Below are positions 34,208 to 43,276 of a DNA stretch of 47,423 nt, piece by piece. The stretch covers positions 1 through 47,423 of the forward strand of contig MGWK01000065.1 of NCBI GenBank assembly GCA_001800975.1. Direction: 5' to 3'. The notes under the pieces were generated by a model. The model did no database searches. It was not told the DNA's origin and saw nothing but the letters and a program-made list of their open reading frames with translations. Each line of letters begins with the position of its first letter. The first letter of the stretch is position 1. Both the position numbers and the translations under genes were made by a program. This DNA comes from Flavobacteria bacterium RIFCSPLOWO2_12_FULL_35_11 (GTDB lineage Bacteria; Bacteroidota; Bacteroidia; Flavobacteriales; Flavobacteriaceae).

Positions 34208-34872
34208 AACTTTAAACCTATGTTTATGTCTTTTATATCTAGGTCCTTCTCATTAAACTCAGCATTCTTAAATAATGGGCTTAAACCATAATAAAAGTAT
34301 AGGTTCCAATTACTATAACCTGCCGCCAATATAACGCCATATTGAATTTTATTGATTTCAGGTATGTTTTTGGTGGTAATTTGAACTTCTGGATCTAGGA
34401 ATTTTGTTTTCGCTGCCACGAGGTATGCTATTTTTACACCTCCATATACTCTCCAAAAACTATATTTTTCTGGTGTTGAAGTTCTCCACCTAAATTCAAT
34501 GGGCATTTCTATGGCATTAATTCCTAATCTATTCGTTTTGTATTCTTCCGCCAGTTCAAATAATGTTGTTTGATTGTTCCTTGATATTTTTAAATTTTGA
34601 ACATAAACATTATAGGCATATCCAGCCCCTATGGCAAGTCCAACGTTCCGCTGCTCATTTAGAGGAATGTCTTTTATGAATCCCATTGAAAATCCACCAG
34701 AAAATCCATTTTGAGAAATTGTGGCTGGTTTGTTATTCAAAATAGAATAGGTAACAGACAGATATAACTGATCTTCTAAATATTTTAAATCAATTATTGA
34801 ATCATTACTAACCTGAGCCTGCAGTTTCGCAAAGCCAATCAGAAAAAAAAATATTAAGCAATACTTACCCAT
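34195..34872 (-). CDS. Outer-membrane beta-barrel protein (PorT-like annotation family)
   Basis: This 225-residue protein has a signal peptide (MGKYCLIFFFLIGFAKLQAQ) and alternating amphipathic strands typical of an eight-to-ten-stranded barrel (FSGGFSMGFI, GLAIGAGYAYNVYV, YGVILAAGYSNWNLYFYYGL), ending in INIGLKFYIM. Such proteins are often labelled porin or PorT family next to exbD genes in flavobacteria. I do not see enough to call the type 9 secretion protein PorT. A -7 element ends five bases before the ATG, so it has its own promoter and is not part of the exb operon, which ends in a terminator just upstream. Confidence 0.75.
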   Translation of the reverse strand: MGKYCLIFFFLIGFAKLQAQVSNDSIIDLKYLEDQLYLSVTYSILNNKPATISQNGFSGGFSMGFIKDIPLNEQRNVGLAIGAGYAYNVYVQNLKISRNNQTTLFELAEEYKTNRLGINAIEMPIEFRWRTSTPEKYSFWRVYGGVKIAYLVAAKTKFLDPEVQITTKNIPEINKIQYGVILAAGYSNWNLYFYYGLSPLFKNAEFNEKDLDIKDINIGLKFYIM

Positions 34873-34877
34873 AGTAA

Positions 34878-34885
34878 CAAAGATA
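34878..34885 (-). promoter_or_regulatory. Promoter -7 element of the beta-barrel gene, near-leaderless
   Basis: The minus strand reads TATCTTTG, then TTACT and ATG: the same spacing as at rsgA. Confidence 0.7.
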
Positions 34886-34896
34886 CTTTATAAAAA

Positions 34897-34934
34897 TAAA
34901 AAAGGCAATCAAATTTATATGATTGCCTTTTTTA
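34897..34934 (-). terminator. Terminator of the exbB-exbD operon
   Basis: GGCAATCA (34904-34911) pairs with TGATTGCC (34920-34927), extended by A/T pairs, with T-tracts on both strands. It lies directly downstream of the second exbD gene. Confidence 0.9.
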
Positions 34935-34962
34935 TTTTTATTAGTGTTATAAACTCTAATAA

Positions 34963-35436
34963 TTACTCGTAATTCTTTGATAAATCTGTGCCCTTTGCAG
35001 TTGAAAAACTAATTTTAAGCGCGTCAATATCTCTTAATTGTTCTTTAATATCTAAAACTGTACCTACACTAGCTTCTTTATCGGCTTTAATAGAAGTTGT
35101 CATAAATTTAACTTCATCTTCTTTTCTTAAAGCTCTTTCAGAATAGATAAAACTTGGAACATCTTTAACTTCGATAATTTTATCATTTACCTGAATTTTA
35201 TCTCCAGCTATTCTAGCGTCCTTTGATTTACCAACATAAATAGTGCTTACCAAACTTTTGTGTTCCAACTTTTTTACTTCACTTGCCACAGGAAGTGCTG
35301 GTTTCTTTATTAACAAATCAGTTTCCCTCATTGTAGTGGACACCATAAAAAAGAATAATAACATAAATACAATATCAGGTAAAGACGCCGTAGAAATTGC
35401 AGGCATCCCTTTTTTTCTCATTTTAAATTTACTCAT
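34963..35436 (-). CDS. exbD: ExbD/TolR-family biopolymer transport protein (second copy)
   Basis: This 157-residue protein has one N-terminal membrane helix with the functional Asp in LPDIVFMLLFFFMVSTTM (about 18-36) and a periplasmic domain. It partners ExbB to convert proton motive force into work at the outer membrane through TonB. It starts nine bases after the stop of the first exbD, in the same operon. Two ExbD paralogues in one operon are common in this phylum. No tonB gene is in the window. Confidence 0.9.
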   Translation of the reverse strand: MSKFKMRKKGMPAISTASLPDIVFMLLFFFMVSTTMRETDLLIKKPALPVASEVKKLEHKSLVSTIYVGKSKDARIAGDKIQVNDKIIEVKDVPSFIYSERALRKEDEVKFMTTSIKADKEASVGTVLDIKEQLRDIDALKISFSTAKGTDLSKNYE

Positions 35437-35445
35437 AATCTGATA

Positions 35446-36060
35446 TTATTTTAACGGTTCAGGTTCAGTAATAATTTGAGGATATTTATCTTTCAAATCA
35501 TCAATTTTCACTTTTAAACTTTCGGTAGGATTATCATCGTAATCTTGAAGCAAAGCGTCATAAGATCTTCCATATCTTTTTGTAGCCAGATTATTTCTCA
35601 ACTCATTATATGCCGCTTCAATTTCATTTTGAATTGACACATACATACCATAAGTTGTACCTCTATCGCTTTGTAAAGATATAATAGCCTTTGTTGGATG
35701 ATCTGAAGAATTTGGATCTTTAGCTCCTTCACAATAATCACAAGGTTCTCCTGGTTTATTATCAATTGGAGTGCCTAATCCGCCTCCGTTATCAATAAAC
35801 TTCATTGCCAAACGTTTAATGTCAGTTACTTTTACATATTCATTTTCAACTAACAATTGATTGTTTCTGTTAACAACGATATCCAAAACGTTTTTTTCTT
35901 TAACAATTACATCTGATTGTTGATCGGTTTTTTCCGGTAATTTACGGGCAATTCCGGAATCAACATCCATAGTTGTAGTTACTAAGAAAAATATTAAAAG
36001 CAAGAACGCAATGTCTGCCATTGAACCAGCGTTAATTTCTCCAATATCTCTTCTTGCCAT
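35446..36060 (-). CDS. exbD: ExbD/TolR-family biopolymer transport protein (first copy)
   Basis: This 204-residue ExbD-type protein has the membrane helix ADIAFLLLIFFLVTTTM with the conserved Asp (about 15-31). It is longer than the second copy: the periplasmic domain contains an extra loop with GEPCDYCEG, a Cys pair that could form a disulfide or bind metal, near residues 105-113. The C-terminus (about 150-204) has an added helical part. It lies seven bases after the small membrane-protein gene and nine before the second exbD. Confidence 0.9.
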   Translation of the reverse strand: MARRDIGEINAGSMADIAFLLLIFFLVTTTMDVDSGIARKLPEKTDQQSDVIVKEKNVLDIVVNRNNQLLVENEYVKVTDIKRLAMKFIDNGGGLGTPIDNKPGEPCDYCEGAKDPNSSDHPTKAIISLQSDRGTTYGMYVSIQNEIEAAYNELRNNLATKRYGRSYDALLQDYDDNPTESLKVKIDDLKDKYPQIITEPEPLK

Positions 36061-36067
36061 AATTTAA

Positions 36068-36532
36068 TTAATTTTTTACAAGTGATTTTACAAAGTCAAA
36101 TAAGAAGAATCCTAAACCAATAGCCCCTAATATAAAACTGTAATTAATTAGTGCACTTACCCATTTAGAAACACTTCCTGCTTCGCCATCAAGTATTACT
36201 TTACCCATAGCGTCTGTAGTAGCTGCGTCAGAAGCAAATACATAAGCAACCACTAATAAAATAGCCATAGCGGCAACTCCCAACAAGGTTCTTTTCAACA
36301 CTTCAGGGTTCTTTGTTAAATTTATCAATGAAAAAACTACTGCAATTGCTGAAGTAGCAATCAATAAAAATATTGAGTATGTAATAAATGGAGACAAAAC
36401 GCTGTTTTGTGCATCCACATCTTCTGTTAAAACTGTATCACCTTCCATTATAATTCTAACGAAAAAATAGAATCCTATTAATCCAATAAAACCAGTAATG
36501 TAAGTTAATATTTTTGATTTTTTCTCATCCAT
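36068..36532 (-). CDS. Small membrane protein of the exb operon
   Basis: This 154-residue protein has four hydrophobic segments (about 9-27, 45-65, 82-100 and 127-150) and a short N-terminal Lys-rich start (MDEKKSKILT). I know of no assigned function. A protein of this kind sits between exbB and exbD in other flavobacterial genomes, which suggests an accessory part of the same inner-membrane motor complex. It is separated from exbB by five bases and from exbD by seven. Confidence 0.75.
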   Translation of the reverse strand: MDEKKSKILTYITGFIGLIGFYFFVRIIMEGDTVLTEDVDAQNSVLSPFITYSIFLLIATSAIAVVFSLINLTKNPEVLKRTLLGVAAMAILLVVAYVFASDAATTDAMGKVILDGEAGSVSKWVSALINYSFILGAIGLGFFLFDFVKSLVKN

Positions 36533-36537
36533 AATTA

Positions 36538-37284
36538 CTATTTTTTCAGTCTAATCAAAAGGTCAACTAGTGAAATTGAAGCATCTTCCATATTGTTTAC
36601 GATACTATCAACTTTAGCGATGATATAATTATAAAAAACTTGAAGAATCATAGCGACAACTAAACCAAATACGGTTGTTAATAAGGCCACTTTAATACCA
36701 CCCGCAACAACAGTTGGAGAAATATCCCCGGCAGCTTGAATTGAGTCAAAAGCACCAATCATACCGATTACAGTACCCAAGAAACCAAGCATTGGCGCCA
36801 AAGCAATAAATAAAGATAACCAAGAAATGTTTTTTTCCAATAGACCCATTTGAACTCCACCATAAGCCACAACTGCTTTTTCAGCTGCTTCTACGCCTTC
36901 ATCCATTCTGTCTAATCCTTGATAAAATATGGATGCAACAGGACCTTTAGTGTTTCTGCAAACTTCTTTTGCTGCTTCTACTCCACCTGAAGATAATGCT
37001 CCATCAATTTCGCTTACTAATTTTTTAGTGTTAGTAGTCGCCATGTTAAGGTAAATAATTCTTTCGATTGCAATTGCCAACCCTAAAATTAAGGTTACCA
37101 ATACAATTCCCATAAAGAATGGTCCACCTTCAATAAAACGTTGTTTTAATTCTTGATGAAATGTTTTTGATTCGGTTGCGTCAGCAACTTGTTCAGTGTT
37201 CGCTGCATCTTGTGCAAAAGCTTTAGGTGCTGCTCCAAATAACAATAATCCTGTAATTGCAAGGATAGTAAATACTCTTTTCAT
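36538..37284 (-). CDS. exbB: ExbB/TolQ/MotA-family proton channel protein
   Basis: This 248-residue protein starts with a cleavable-looking signal sequence (MKRVFTILAITGLLLFGAAP ... AFAQ), as in other Bacteroidota ExbB proteins. A first membrane helix lies near 53-72 (FFMGIVLVTLILGLAIAIER), and the two conserved helices of the MotA/TolQ/ExbB family follow near 155-175 (LAPMLGFLGTVIGMIGAF) and 190-215 (VVAGGIKVALLTTVFGLVVA). With the two ExbD proteins it would form the proton-driven motor for TonB-dependent uptake. It is the first gene of the operon; the 293-bp gap upstream shows no perfect -7 element. Confidence 0.92.
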   Translation of the reverse strand: MKRVFTILAITGLLLFGAAPKAFAQDAANTEQVADATESKTFHQELKQRFIEGGPFFMGIVLVTLILGLAIAIERIIYLNMATTNTKKLVSEIDGALSSGGVEAAKEVCRNTKGPVASIFYQGLDRMDEGVEAAEKAVVAYGGVQMGLLEKNISWLSLFIALAPMLGFLGTVIGMIGAFDSIQAAGDISPTVVAGGIKVALLTTVFGLVVAMILQVFYNYIIAKVDSIVNNMEDASISLVDLLIRLKK

Positions 37285-37577
37285 TGTCTAATAGTTAATT
37301 TATTAATTTCACGGGTTAAATATATAATAATTTTCACAAAACAAACAAGTCATCGAAGAGAAAGATTTTAAAGTCTTTAACTTATCTAATACCTCTACGT
37401 TTAGACATCTTTTGCGTATGGCAAGTAACAAAAAAATGTTGAGTTGTAAAAATTTAATTGCGCTTTTAAAATGATTTTTTTTATTTTTTATTTTTTTTTA
37501 GAATTGGCAAAAAATAACGTGATTTAAGCTAAAAAATTAAAAATTAATCAAGAAACACTTGTTTTATTATAAAAATA
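37285..37577. other. AT-rich gap between ansA and exbB
   Basis: No gene is seen. A weak hairpin (CAAG/CTTG near 37549-37561) followed by a T-rich minus-strand tract could end ansA transcription. TATATTTA near 37317-37324 on the minus strand is one base off the -7 consensus and may serve exbB. Confidence 0.4.
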
Positions 37578-38615
37578 TTACTCGAATGCGCTTATTTCTC
37601 CTCTAAGTTGGGTTTCAAAAATTGATTTAAATTCATTTTTTGGAATATTTTCTCCCAATAAATACATCAGTTTTGCCAAAGCCGATTCCGTTGTTATATC
37701 TCCTCCATTTATAATTCCGACCTTTTTTAACTCAATACTGGTTTCATATTGCCCCATAATTACATTTCCTCCTATACATTGGGTTACATTTATTATATGA
37801 ACTCCTTTATTGATTGTTTCTTTCAATAAATTAACAAACCATTTATCGGTGGGCGCGTTTCCTGAACCAAATGTTTCTAATATCACACCTTTGAGTCCTT
37901 CAATACCTAAAATACTTCCAACCACTTTTTCGGTGATTCCCGGAAAAATTTTTAAGATCACTATATTATTGTCTAATCGCTTTCTTACCTTAAAGGGTTT
38001 AATTTCTTTAGGTTTGTATATTAATTGCTTGTAAAATTTTAAATGAACCCCGCTTTCCCCCAATGGAGGGAAATTGGGTGAAGTGAATGCTTCAAAATGT
38101 TCTGCGTTAATTTTTGTGGTTCTGTTTGCCCTATATAATTTGTATTCGAAATACAAACAGACTTCAGAAACTATTGGTTCTCCATTTTCTTGGGCCGCCG
38201 CAATTTCGATAGAGGTGATTAAATTTTCCTTGGCATCGGTTCTCAAATCCCCTATTGGCAATTGTGAACCTGTAAAAATTACAGGTTTTGAGAGATTTTC
38301 AAACATAAAACTTATTGCTGAAGCTGTGTAAGACATCGTGTCTGATCCATGCAATATCACAAATCCGTCGAACTTTTCGTAATTTTTTTCAATTATTTCT
38401 GCAATGAAAACCCAATTATCCGGATTCATATTAGAAGAATCTATTGGTTCTTCGAGTGAAATACTGTGTATGGTGCAATTCAATTGGTTAAGTTCCGGAA
38501 TATGTTTCAAAAGTTTGTCAAAATTGAATATTTTTAAAGCTCCGGTTTTATAATCTTTAACCATACCAATGGTTCCGCCAGTATAAATCAAAAGAATATG
38601 AGGGATTTTTGCCAT
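37578..38615 (-). CDS. ansA: L-asparaginase, type I (cytoplasmic)
   Basis: This 345-residue enzyme hydrolyses asparagine to aspartate and ammonia. The first catalytic Thr is in LLIYTGGTIGM near residue 10, and the second catalytic triad is in FVILHGSDTMSYTASAISF near 90. FTGSQLPIGDLRTDAKENL and YRANRTTKINAEHFEAFTSP match AnsA. The open frame extends 20 codons further upstream (to 38675), but the family begins at MAKIPHILLIYTGGT, and a signal peptide is absent in either form, consistent with the cytoplasmic type. It is divergent from the metallopeptidase gene. Confidence 0.93.
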   Translation of the reverse strand: MAKIPHILLIYTGGTIGMVKDYKTGALKIFNFDKLLKHIPELNQLNCTIHSISLEEPIDSSNMNPDNWVFIAEIIEKNYEKFDGFVILHGSDTMSYTASAISFMFENLSKPVIFTGSQLPIGDLRTDAKENLITSIEIAAAQENGEPIVSEVCLYFEYKLYRANRTTKINAEHFEAFTSPNFPPLGESGVHLKFYKQLIYKPKEIKPFKVRKRLDNNIVILKIFPGITEKVVGSILGIEGLKGVILETFGSGNAPTDKWFVNLLKETINKGVHIINVTQCIGGNVIMGQYETSIELKKVGIINGGDITTESALAKLMYLLGENIPKNEFKSIFETQLRGEISAFE

Positions 38616-38694
38616 TTTGTCTGTTCCTGAATTTTGGAATAATTTATGATGTAAATTTACCAAAAAAAAGTACATTAACTAAAAAAAGAAAAAT

Positions 38695-39390
38695 ATGGGA
38701 TTTTATATTATTATAGGTTTGGTATCATTAATTAGCTGGTTGGTGAGTCAAAAGTTGAAAAGCAAATTTAAGTATTACTCGGAAGTTCAGTTAGAAAACG
38801 GTTTAAGCGGAAAAGAGATTGCCGAAAAAATGTTAAATGACAATGGTATTTATGATGTAAAAATTATATCAACACCCGGGCAATTAACCGATCATTACAA
38901 TCCGCAAACCAAAACCGTAAATTTAAGCGAATCGGTTTATGAACAACGAAATGCCGCCTCCGCCTGCGTGGCCGCACATGAAGTTGGGCACGCGGTTCAA
39001 CATGCGCAAGCCTACCAATGGTTACAAATGCGGTCATCTTTAGTGCCGGCAGTGAATATCTCTTCTAAATTTTCACAATGGCTGGTTATTGGCGGATTAA
39101 TTTTGGGAGCCGTTTCGGGTGATACAGGCATTGGTTTTACCATTGCCGTTATCGGACTTGGCATGATGGCACTAGCAACTATCTTCAGTTTTATCACCTT
39201 GCCTGTTGAGTATGACGCCAGCAATAGGGCGTTGGCTTGGCTTAAAACAAATAATATGTTAACAAACAGGGAGCAAGATGGCGCAAAAGATGCTTTAACC
39301 TGGGCCGCAAGGACTTACTTGGTTGCAGCTATCGGATCTTTGGCGATGTTGCTTTATTGGGGTTTAACTATTTTTGGAGCAAGAGATTAA
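38695..39390 (+). CDS. Membrane zinc metallopeptidase (YugP-like)
   Basis: This 231-residue protein belongs to the neutral zinc metallopeptidase family PF04298. The zinc motif HEVGHAVQHA lies near residues 99-108, preceded by the conserved DHYNPQTKTVNLSE segment. Membrane helices lie at the N-terminus (about 3-18) and at about 135-175 and 205-225. The family's substrates are unknown. It is transcribed on its own, divergently from ansA, and ends in a bidirectional terminator. Confidence 0.88.
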   Translation: MGFYIIIGLVSLISWLVSQKLKSKFKYYSEVQLENGLSGKEIAEKMLNDNGIYDVKIISTPGQLTDHYNPQTKTVNLSESVYEQRNAASACVAAHEVGHAVQHAQAYQWLQMRSSLVPAVNISSKFSQWLVIGGLILGAVSGDTGIGFTIAVIGLGMMALATIFSFITLPVEYDASNRALAWLKTNNMLTNREQDGAKDALTWAARTYLVAAIGSLAMLLYWGLTIFGARD

Positions 39391-39406
39391 GAATAATTGA
39401 AACAAA

Positions 39407-39437
39407 TAAAAAAAGCCGTTAAAAACGGCTTTTTTTA
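39407..39437. terminator. Bidirectional terminator between the metallopeptidase and Lrp genes
   Basis: AAGCCGTT (39413-39420) pairs with AACGGCTT (39424-39431), flanked by A and T runs on both sides. It serves two convergent genes. Confidence 0.9.
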
Positions 39438-39899
39438 TAATTTAATTTGACGGTCAATTTGCTGGTCGAGCGAAATAAAGGTTTCCGTTCTGGCTACCCC
39501 TTTAATAGATTGAATTTCCTGGTTGAGCAATTTCATTAAGTGCTCATTGTCTTTGCACATAATTTTTATGAAGATGGCATAATTTCCTGTTGTGTAATGA
39601 CTTTCAATGACTTCAGGGATTTCTTTTAGCCGAATAATCGCTGCGGAATATTTACTTGCAGAATCCAGGAAAATTCCGACAAAAGCCAAGGTTTTATAAC
39701 CCAATACTTTCGGATTAATGATAAATTTAGAGCCTACTATTAAACCTGATGCTTCCAATTTTCGCAACCTTTGATGAATTGCCGCGCCTGATATTCCAAT
39801 TTCACGGGCAATGCTTAATATTGGCGTTCTGGCATCTTCCATTAAATGTTTTAAAATAATTTTATCAATGCCGTCGAAATGTAACTCTTTTTCTTTCAT
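39435..39899 (-). CDS. Lrp/AsnC-family transcriptional regulator
   Basis: This 154-residue regulator has an N-terminal winged helix-turn-helix (ILKHLMEDARTPILSIAREI, then GISGAAIHQRLRKLEASG) and a C-terminal RAM/AsnC effector domain (KVLGYKTLAFVGIFLDSA ... HYTTGNYAIFIKIMCKD). Family members sense amino acids and form octamers. Its target is not evident. Asparaginase lies 2.3 kb away, but AsnC-type control of it would be speculation. It is a single gene between two terminators. Confidence 0.92.
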   Translation of the reverse strand: MKEKELHFDGIDKIILKHLMEDARTPILSIAREIGISGAAIHQRLRKLEASGLIVGSKFIINPKVLGYKTLAFVGIFLDSASKYSAAIIRLKEIPEVIESHYTTGNYAIFIKIMCKDNEHLMKLLNQEIQSIKGVARTETFISLDQQIDRQIKL

Positions 39900-39926
39900 C
39901 CTTTAAAAACTGTAAGTAAATTTAAA

Positions 39927-39962
39927 AAAATAAAGGATATGATTTTTCATATCCTTTATTAA
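39927..39962 (-). terminator. Terminator of the fabH-accB-accC operon
   Basis: A perfect 14-base stem (39929-39942 with 39947-39960) encloses a four-T loop, with a T-rich tract following on the minus strand. It lies 18 bases past accC. Confidence 0.93.
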
Positions 39963-39979
39963 TATTTTAATTTGAAATT

Positions 39980-41332
39980 TTATTTATTTTCTTCAGGTTG
40001 AATTTCAAAATCTTCCATAAACTTTGTGGTGTAATTACCGGCAATATAATCTGGATGATCCATTAATTGTCTGTGAAAAGGAATTGTAGTTTTTATTCCT
40101 TCAATCACAAACTCATCCAAAGCTCTTTTCATTTTACTGATGGCCTCTTCACGAGTTTGGGCCGTAGTAATTAATTTGGCAATCATGGAATCATAGTTTG
40201 GCGGAATCGTATAGCCTGCATAAACATGCGTATCTACTCGAATCCCATGACCTCCAGGAATGTGCAAAGTTGTAATTTTACCTGGTGAAGGCCTGAAATC
40301 TTTATAAGGATCTTCCGCATTTATTCTACATTCAATGGAATGTAATTTTGGAAAATAGTTTTTTCCGGAAATAGGAATTCCTGCTGCTACTTTAATTTGC
40401 TCAAAAATTAAATCGTAATCAATTACCTGCTCTGTAATTGGGTGCTCCACCTGAATACGCGTATTCATTTCCATAAAGTAGAAATTTCTATGTTTATCCA
40501 CTAAAAATTCAATGGTTCCAGCACCCTCATAAGATATATATTCAGCAGCTTTTACAGCTGCTTCACCCATTTTTTTCCGCAACTGCGTAGTCATAAACGG
40601 TGAAGGTGATTCTTCTGTAAGCTTTTGGTGACGGCGTTGAATAGAACAGTCTCTTTCCGATAAATGGCAGGCTTTCCCGTAGGCATCACCTATAATTTGA
40701 ATTTCAATATGGCGGGGTTCTTCTATCAATTTTTCCATGTACATCCCGTCATTTCCGAAACAGGCAAACGCTTCTTGTTTGGCTGCATCCCACGCATTTT
40801 TAAGATCGCTTTTATTATAAACGGCTCTCATTCCTTTTCCTCCACCACCGGCAGTGGCTTTAAGCATCACAGGATATTTCATTTCATCTGCCAACTTTTC
40901 AGCATCTTCATAAAATTCCAATAAGCCTTCTGAACCCGGAATTGTTGGTACTCCAGCTTCTTTCATTGTGGCACGGGCTGAAGCCTTATCACCCATTTTA
41001 CTGATCATTTCTGAAGTTGCTCCAATAAATTTTATACCATGTTCTTCACATAATTTTGAAAATTTGGCATTTTCAGATAAAAACCCATATCCGGGGTGAA
41101 TTGCGTCGGCATTTGTTATTTCGGCAGCTGCCAATATAGCCGACATTTTTAGGTAGGATTGACTACTTGGAGGCGGACCAATGCATACTGCTTCATCGGC
41201 AAAACGTACATGTAAACTTTCTGCATCGGCAGTTGAATATACAGCCACAGTTTTAACGCCCATTTCTCTGCAGGTTCGTATAACTCGTAAAGCTATTTCT
41301 CCTCTGTTTGCAATTAATATTTTTTTAAACAT
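39980..41332 (-). CDS. accC: Acetyl-CoA carboxylase, biotin carboxylase subunit
   Basis: This 450-residue ATP-grasp enzyme carboxylates the biotin on AccB. Markers are [20 protein letters not shown] at the start, the ATP-binding glycine loop [12 protein letters not shown] near 160-171, [13 protein letters not shown] near 236 and [14 protein letters not shown] near 288, which contains catalytic residues. The length equals that of other AccC proteins. It is the last gene of the fabH-accB-accC set, 80 bp after accB. Confidence 0.97.
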   Translation of the reverse strand: MFKKILIANRGEIALRVIRTCREMGVKTVAVYSTADAESLHVRFADEAVCIGPPPSSQSYLKMSAILAAAEITNADAIHPGYGFLSENAKFSKLCEEHGIKFIGATSEMISKMGDKASARATMKEAGVPTIPGSEGLLEFYEDAEKLADEMKYPVMLKATAGGGGKGMRAVYNKSDLKNAWDAAKQEAFACFGNDGMYMEKLIEEPRHIEIQIIGDAYGKACHLSERDCSIQRRHQKLTEESPSPFMTTQLRKKMGEAAVKAAEYISYEGAGTIEFLVDKHRNFYFMEMNTRIQVEHPITEQVIDYDLIFEQIKVAAGIPISGKNYFPKLHSIECRINAEDPYKDFRPSPGKITTLHIPGGHGIRVDTHVYAGYTIPPNYDSMIAKLITTAQTREEAISKMKRALDEFVIEGIKTTIPFHRQLMDHPDYIAGNYTTKFMEDFEIQPEENK

Positions 41333-41412
41333 CCTGTTTTCAAATTATTATAGACAATGCTCAATTTCAAAAATATTTTTTGAAACTTAGATTGTGCAAA
41401 TTGGAATTAAAA

Positions 41413-41901
41413 TTATGACGGGTCTACTAAAAATATTGGTTGTCCGTATTCTACCGGAGTTCCATCTTCCACTAATATTTTTACTATTTTTCCTGAAACT
41501 TCTGATTCAATTTCATTAAATAATTTCATTGCTTCAACCATACATACTACGGTATGAGGGCTTACTATATCGCCAACTTCAATAAAAACTGGTTTGTCAG
41601 GAGCTGGTCTTCTATAAAAAGTACCAATTATAGGTGAAGTAATTTCTATGTATTTTGTGGCGACTTCTTTGCTTTCTGAATCTGCGCTTGCAGTTTGTGC
41701 AGGAACTTGTGCAGGTATTGGTTGCCCACTTACGGCAGTCATTTGAGGAATGCCTGATGGTGCTTGTTGAAGTATGGTGGTTTCAGTTCTTTCGGTTCCG
41801 GTTTTAATGGTGATTTTAATATCTTCCATTTCTAACTTAACTTCACTTGCGCCAGATTTGGCCACAAATTTTATCAAATTTTGAATATCTTTTAAATCCA
41901 T
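41413..41901 (-). CDS. accB: Acetyl-CoA carboxylase, biotin carboxyl carrier protein
   Basis: This 162-residue carrier has the biotinyl domain at the C-terminus with the modified lysine in VCMVEAMKLFNEIE (near 121-134) and the protruding thumb-type insert typical of AccB. The middle (about 45-78) is a Pro/Ala-rich flexible linker. The N-terminal segment MDLKDIQNLIKFVAKSGASE is the usual dimerisation part. It lies 29 bp after fabH, which supplies the next reaction partner, so malonyl-CoA formation and its first use are encoded together. Confidence 0.97.
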   Translation of the reverse strand: MDLKDIQNLIKFVAKSGASEVKLEMEDIKITIKTGTERTETTILQQAPSGIPQMTAVSGQPIPAQVPAQTASADSESKEVATKYIEITSPIIGTFYRRPAPDKPVFIEVGDIVSPHTVVCMVEAMKLFNEIESEVSGKIVKILVEDGTPVEYGQPIFLVDPS

Positions 41902-41930
41902 ATTCCTTAGGTTTTTAAATTGTTAATTGG

Positions 41931-42926
41931 TTAAGAATTGTATGCCCATTTAAAGTAAATTGATCCCCAAGTGAAACCGCCTCCAAATGCTGCGAAAATT
42001 ATATTGTCTCCTTTTTTAAGTTGTTGCTCATAATCGGCTAAAAGCAATGGCAATGTTGCCGATGTTGTGTTGCCGTAGTTTTGAATGTTCATCATTACTT
42101 TTGAACTGTCCAATTCAATTCTGTTGGCTGTTGCTTCAATAATGCGTTTGTTTGCTTGGTGTGCGGCAAGCCATTGTATGTCGTCATTTGTTAAATTGTT
42201 GCGCTCCAATATTTTAACAGCTGCATCAGCCATATTAAAAACTGCATTTTTAAAAACTGTTTTGCCGTCTTGAAAAATAAAATTTTCTTTATTGTCTATC
42301 CCTTCTTTTGTCAACGGATTGATAGAACCGCCTGCTTTTACCTGTAAAAATTCTCTTCCTGCACCATCGCTTCTCAAATATTCATCCTGCAATCCTAAAC
42401 CTTCTTCATTTGGTTCAAATAAAACTGCACCGGCGCCATCTCCAAATATAATACAAGTTGACCTGTCTGTATAATCAATCATAGAAGAACATTTGTCGGC
42501 TCCAATAAGCAGTACTTTTTTGTACCTGCCAGATTCAATATATTTTGCGGCTACGGACATTCCATATAAAAAACTTGAACAGGCCGCTTCCAAATCGAAA
42601 CCAAAAGCATTTGTTGCGCCAATCTCTGTCGCAACATAAACAGCTGTTGAGGCTGCCTGCATATCTGGCGTAGCGGTTGCCACTATAACCAATTCAATTT
42701 CTTTAGGGTCTAATTTTTTCTTATCCAGCAACTGTTGGGCCGCTTTAATTGCCATAAAGGAAGTTCCTTTACCTTCTCCTTTTAAAATTCTTCGTTCTTT
42801 AATTCCTGTTCTTGTGGTAATCCATTCATCGTGGGTATCCACCATTTTTTCTAACATTTGATTTGTTAGAATATCCTCAGGAACATATTTTCCAACTGCA
42901 GTTATAATTGCCGTAATTTTCGTCAT
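41931..42926 (-). CDS. fabH: 3-oxoacyl-ACP synthase III (KASIII)
   Basis: This 331-residue enzyme condenses acetyl-CoA (or a branched starter) with malonyl-ACP to begin fatty-acid synthesis. The catalytic triad is visible: Cys in FDLEAACSSFLYG, His in WLAAHQANKRII and Asn in QNYGNTTSATLP. The frame extends seven codons further, but the family N-terminus starts at MTKITAIITAVGKYVP, so I place the start at 42926. Flavobacteria are rich in iso-branched fatty acids, so a branched-chain starter preference is plausible but not readable here. It lies between rpmF and accB. Confidence 0.96.
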   Translation of the reverse strand: MTKITAIITAVGKYVPEDILTNQMLEKMVDTHDEWITTRTGIKERRILKGEGKGTSFMAIKAAQQLLDKKKLDPKEIELVIVATATPDMQAASTAVYVATEIGATNAFGFDLEAACSSFLYGMSVAAKYIESGRYKKVLLIGADKCSSMIDYTDRSTCIIFGDGAGAVLFEPNEEGLGLQDEYLRSDGAGREFLQVKAGGSINPLTKEGIDNKENFIFQDGKTVFKNAVFNMADAAVKILERNNLTNDDIQWLAAHQANKRIIEATANRIELDSSKVMMNIQNYGNTTSATLPLLLADYEQQLKKGDNIIFAAFGGGFTWGSIYFKWAYNS

Positions 42927-43030
42927 ATTTTGCTTTCTTTTCATCAAAACAGCGTTTCAAAGGAATGAAATTTATTTTGATTTTTTAGTGCTTTTCATCA
43001 ATTTTGATCGATTTTACCCTAAAAAGTAAA

Positions 43031-43060
43031 AAAAAACTCTCAAAATGAGAGTTTTTATGA
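43031..43060 (-). terminator. Terminator after rpmF
   Basis: AAAACTCTCA (43033-43042) pairs with TGAGAGTTTT (43046-43055) around an AAA loop, and T-rich sequence follows on the minus strand. It separates yceD-rpmF from fabH. Confidence 0.85.
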
Positions 43061-43078
43061 TTATTTACATGAAAATGA

Positions 43079-43276
43079 TTAAGCTTGAATTACTTCTGCT
43101 GAATCAATTACTATTTGACCTCTGTAATACAATTTTCCTTCATGCCAATGTGCTCTGTGGTACAAATGTGCCTCACCGGTTGTTGGATCAATAGCTACCT
43201 GAGGAGCTACCGCTTTGTAATGAGTTCTTCTTTTATCTCTTCTTGTTTTTGATATTTTTCTCTTAGGATGTGCCAT
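43079..43276 (-). CDS. rpmF: 50S ribosomal protein L32
   Basis: This 65-residue L32 has the family start [19 protein letters not shown] and the central region up to [18 protein letters not shown]. The zinc-type Cys pairs found in some L32 proteins are absent, so this is the non-zinc form. Its start overlaps the end of the DUF177 gene by 14 bases, the well-known yceD-rpmF arrangement. Confidence 0.97.
   Translation of the reverse strand: MAHPKRKISKTRRDKRRTHYKAVAPQVAIDPTTGEAHLYHRAHWHEGKLYYRGQIVIDSAEVIQA

Noticed and set aside
34195-34872. Naming the beta-barrel gene porT/sprT of the type 9 secretion system
   Set aside because: Only the general barrel character and the exbD neighbourhood support it; the specific PorT sequence features I recall are not seen.
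38045-38085. A CCCCGC...CCAATGGAGGG segment in ansA that resembles the palindromic element of the restriction genes
   Set aside because: The encoded residues SPNFPPLGESGVH line up with the normal AnsA sequence (E. coli has SPNLPPLLEAGIH), so this is ordinary coding sequence, not an insertion.
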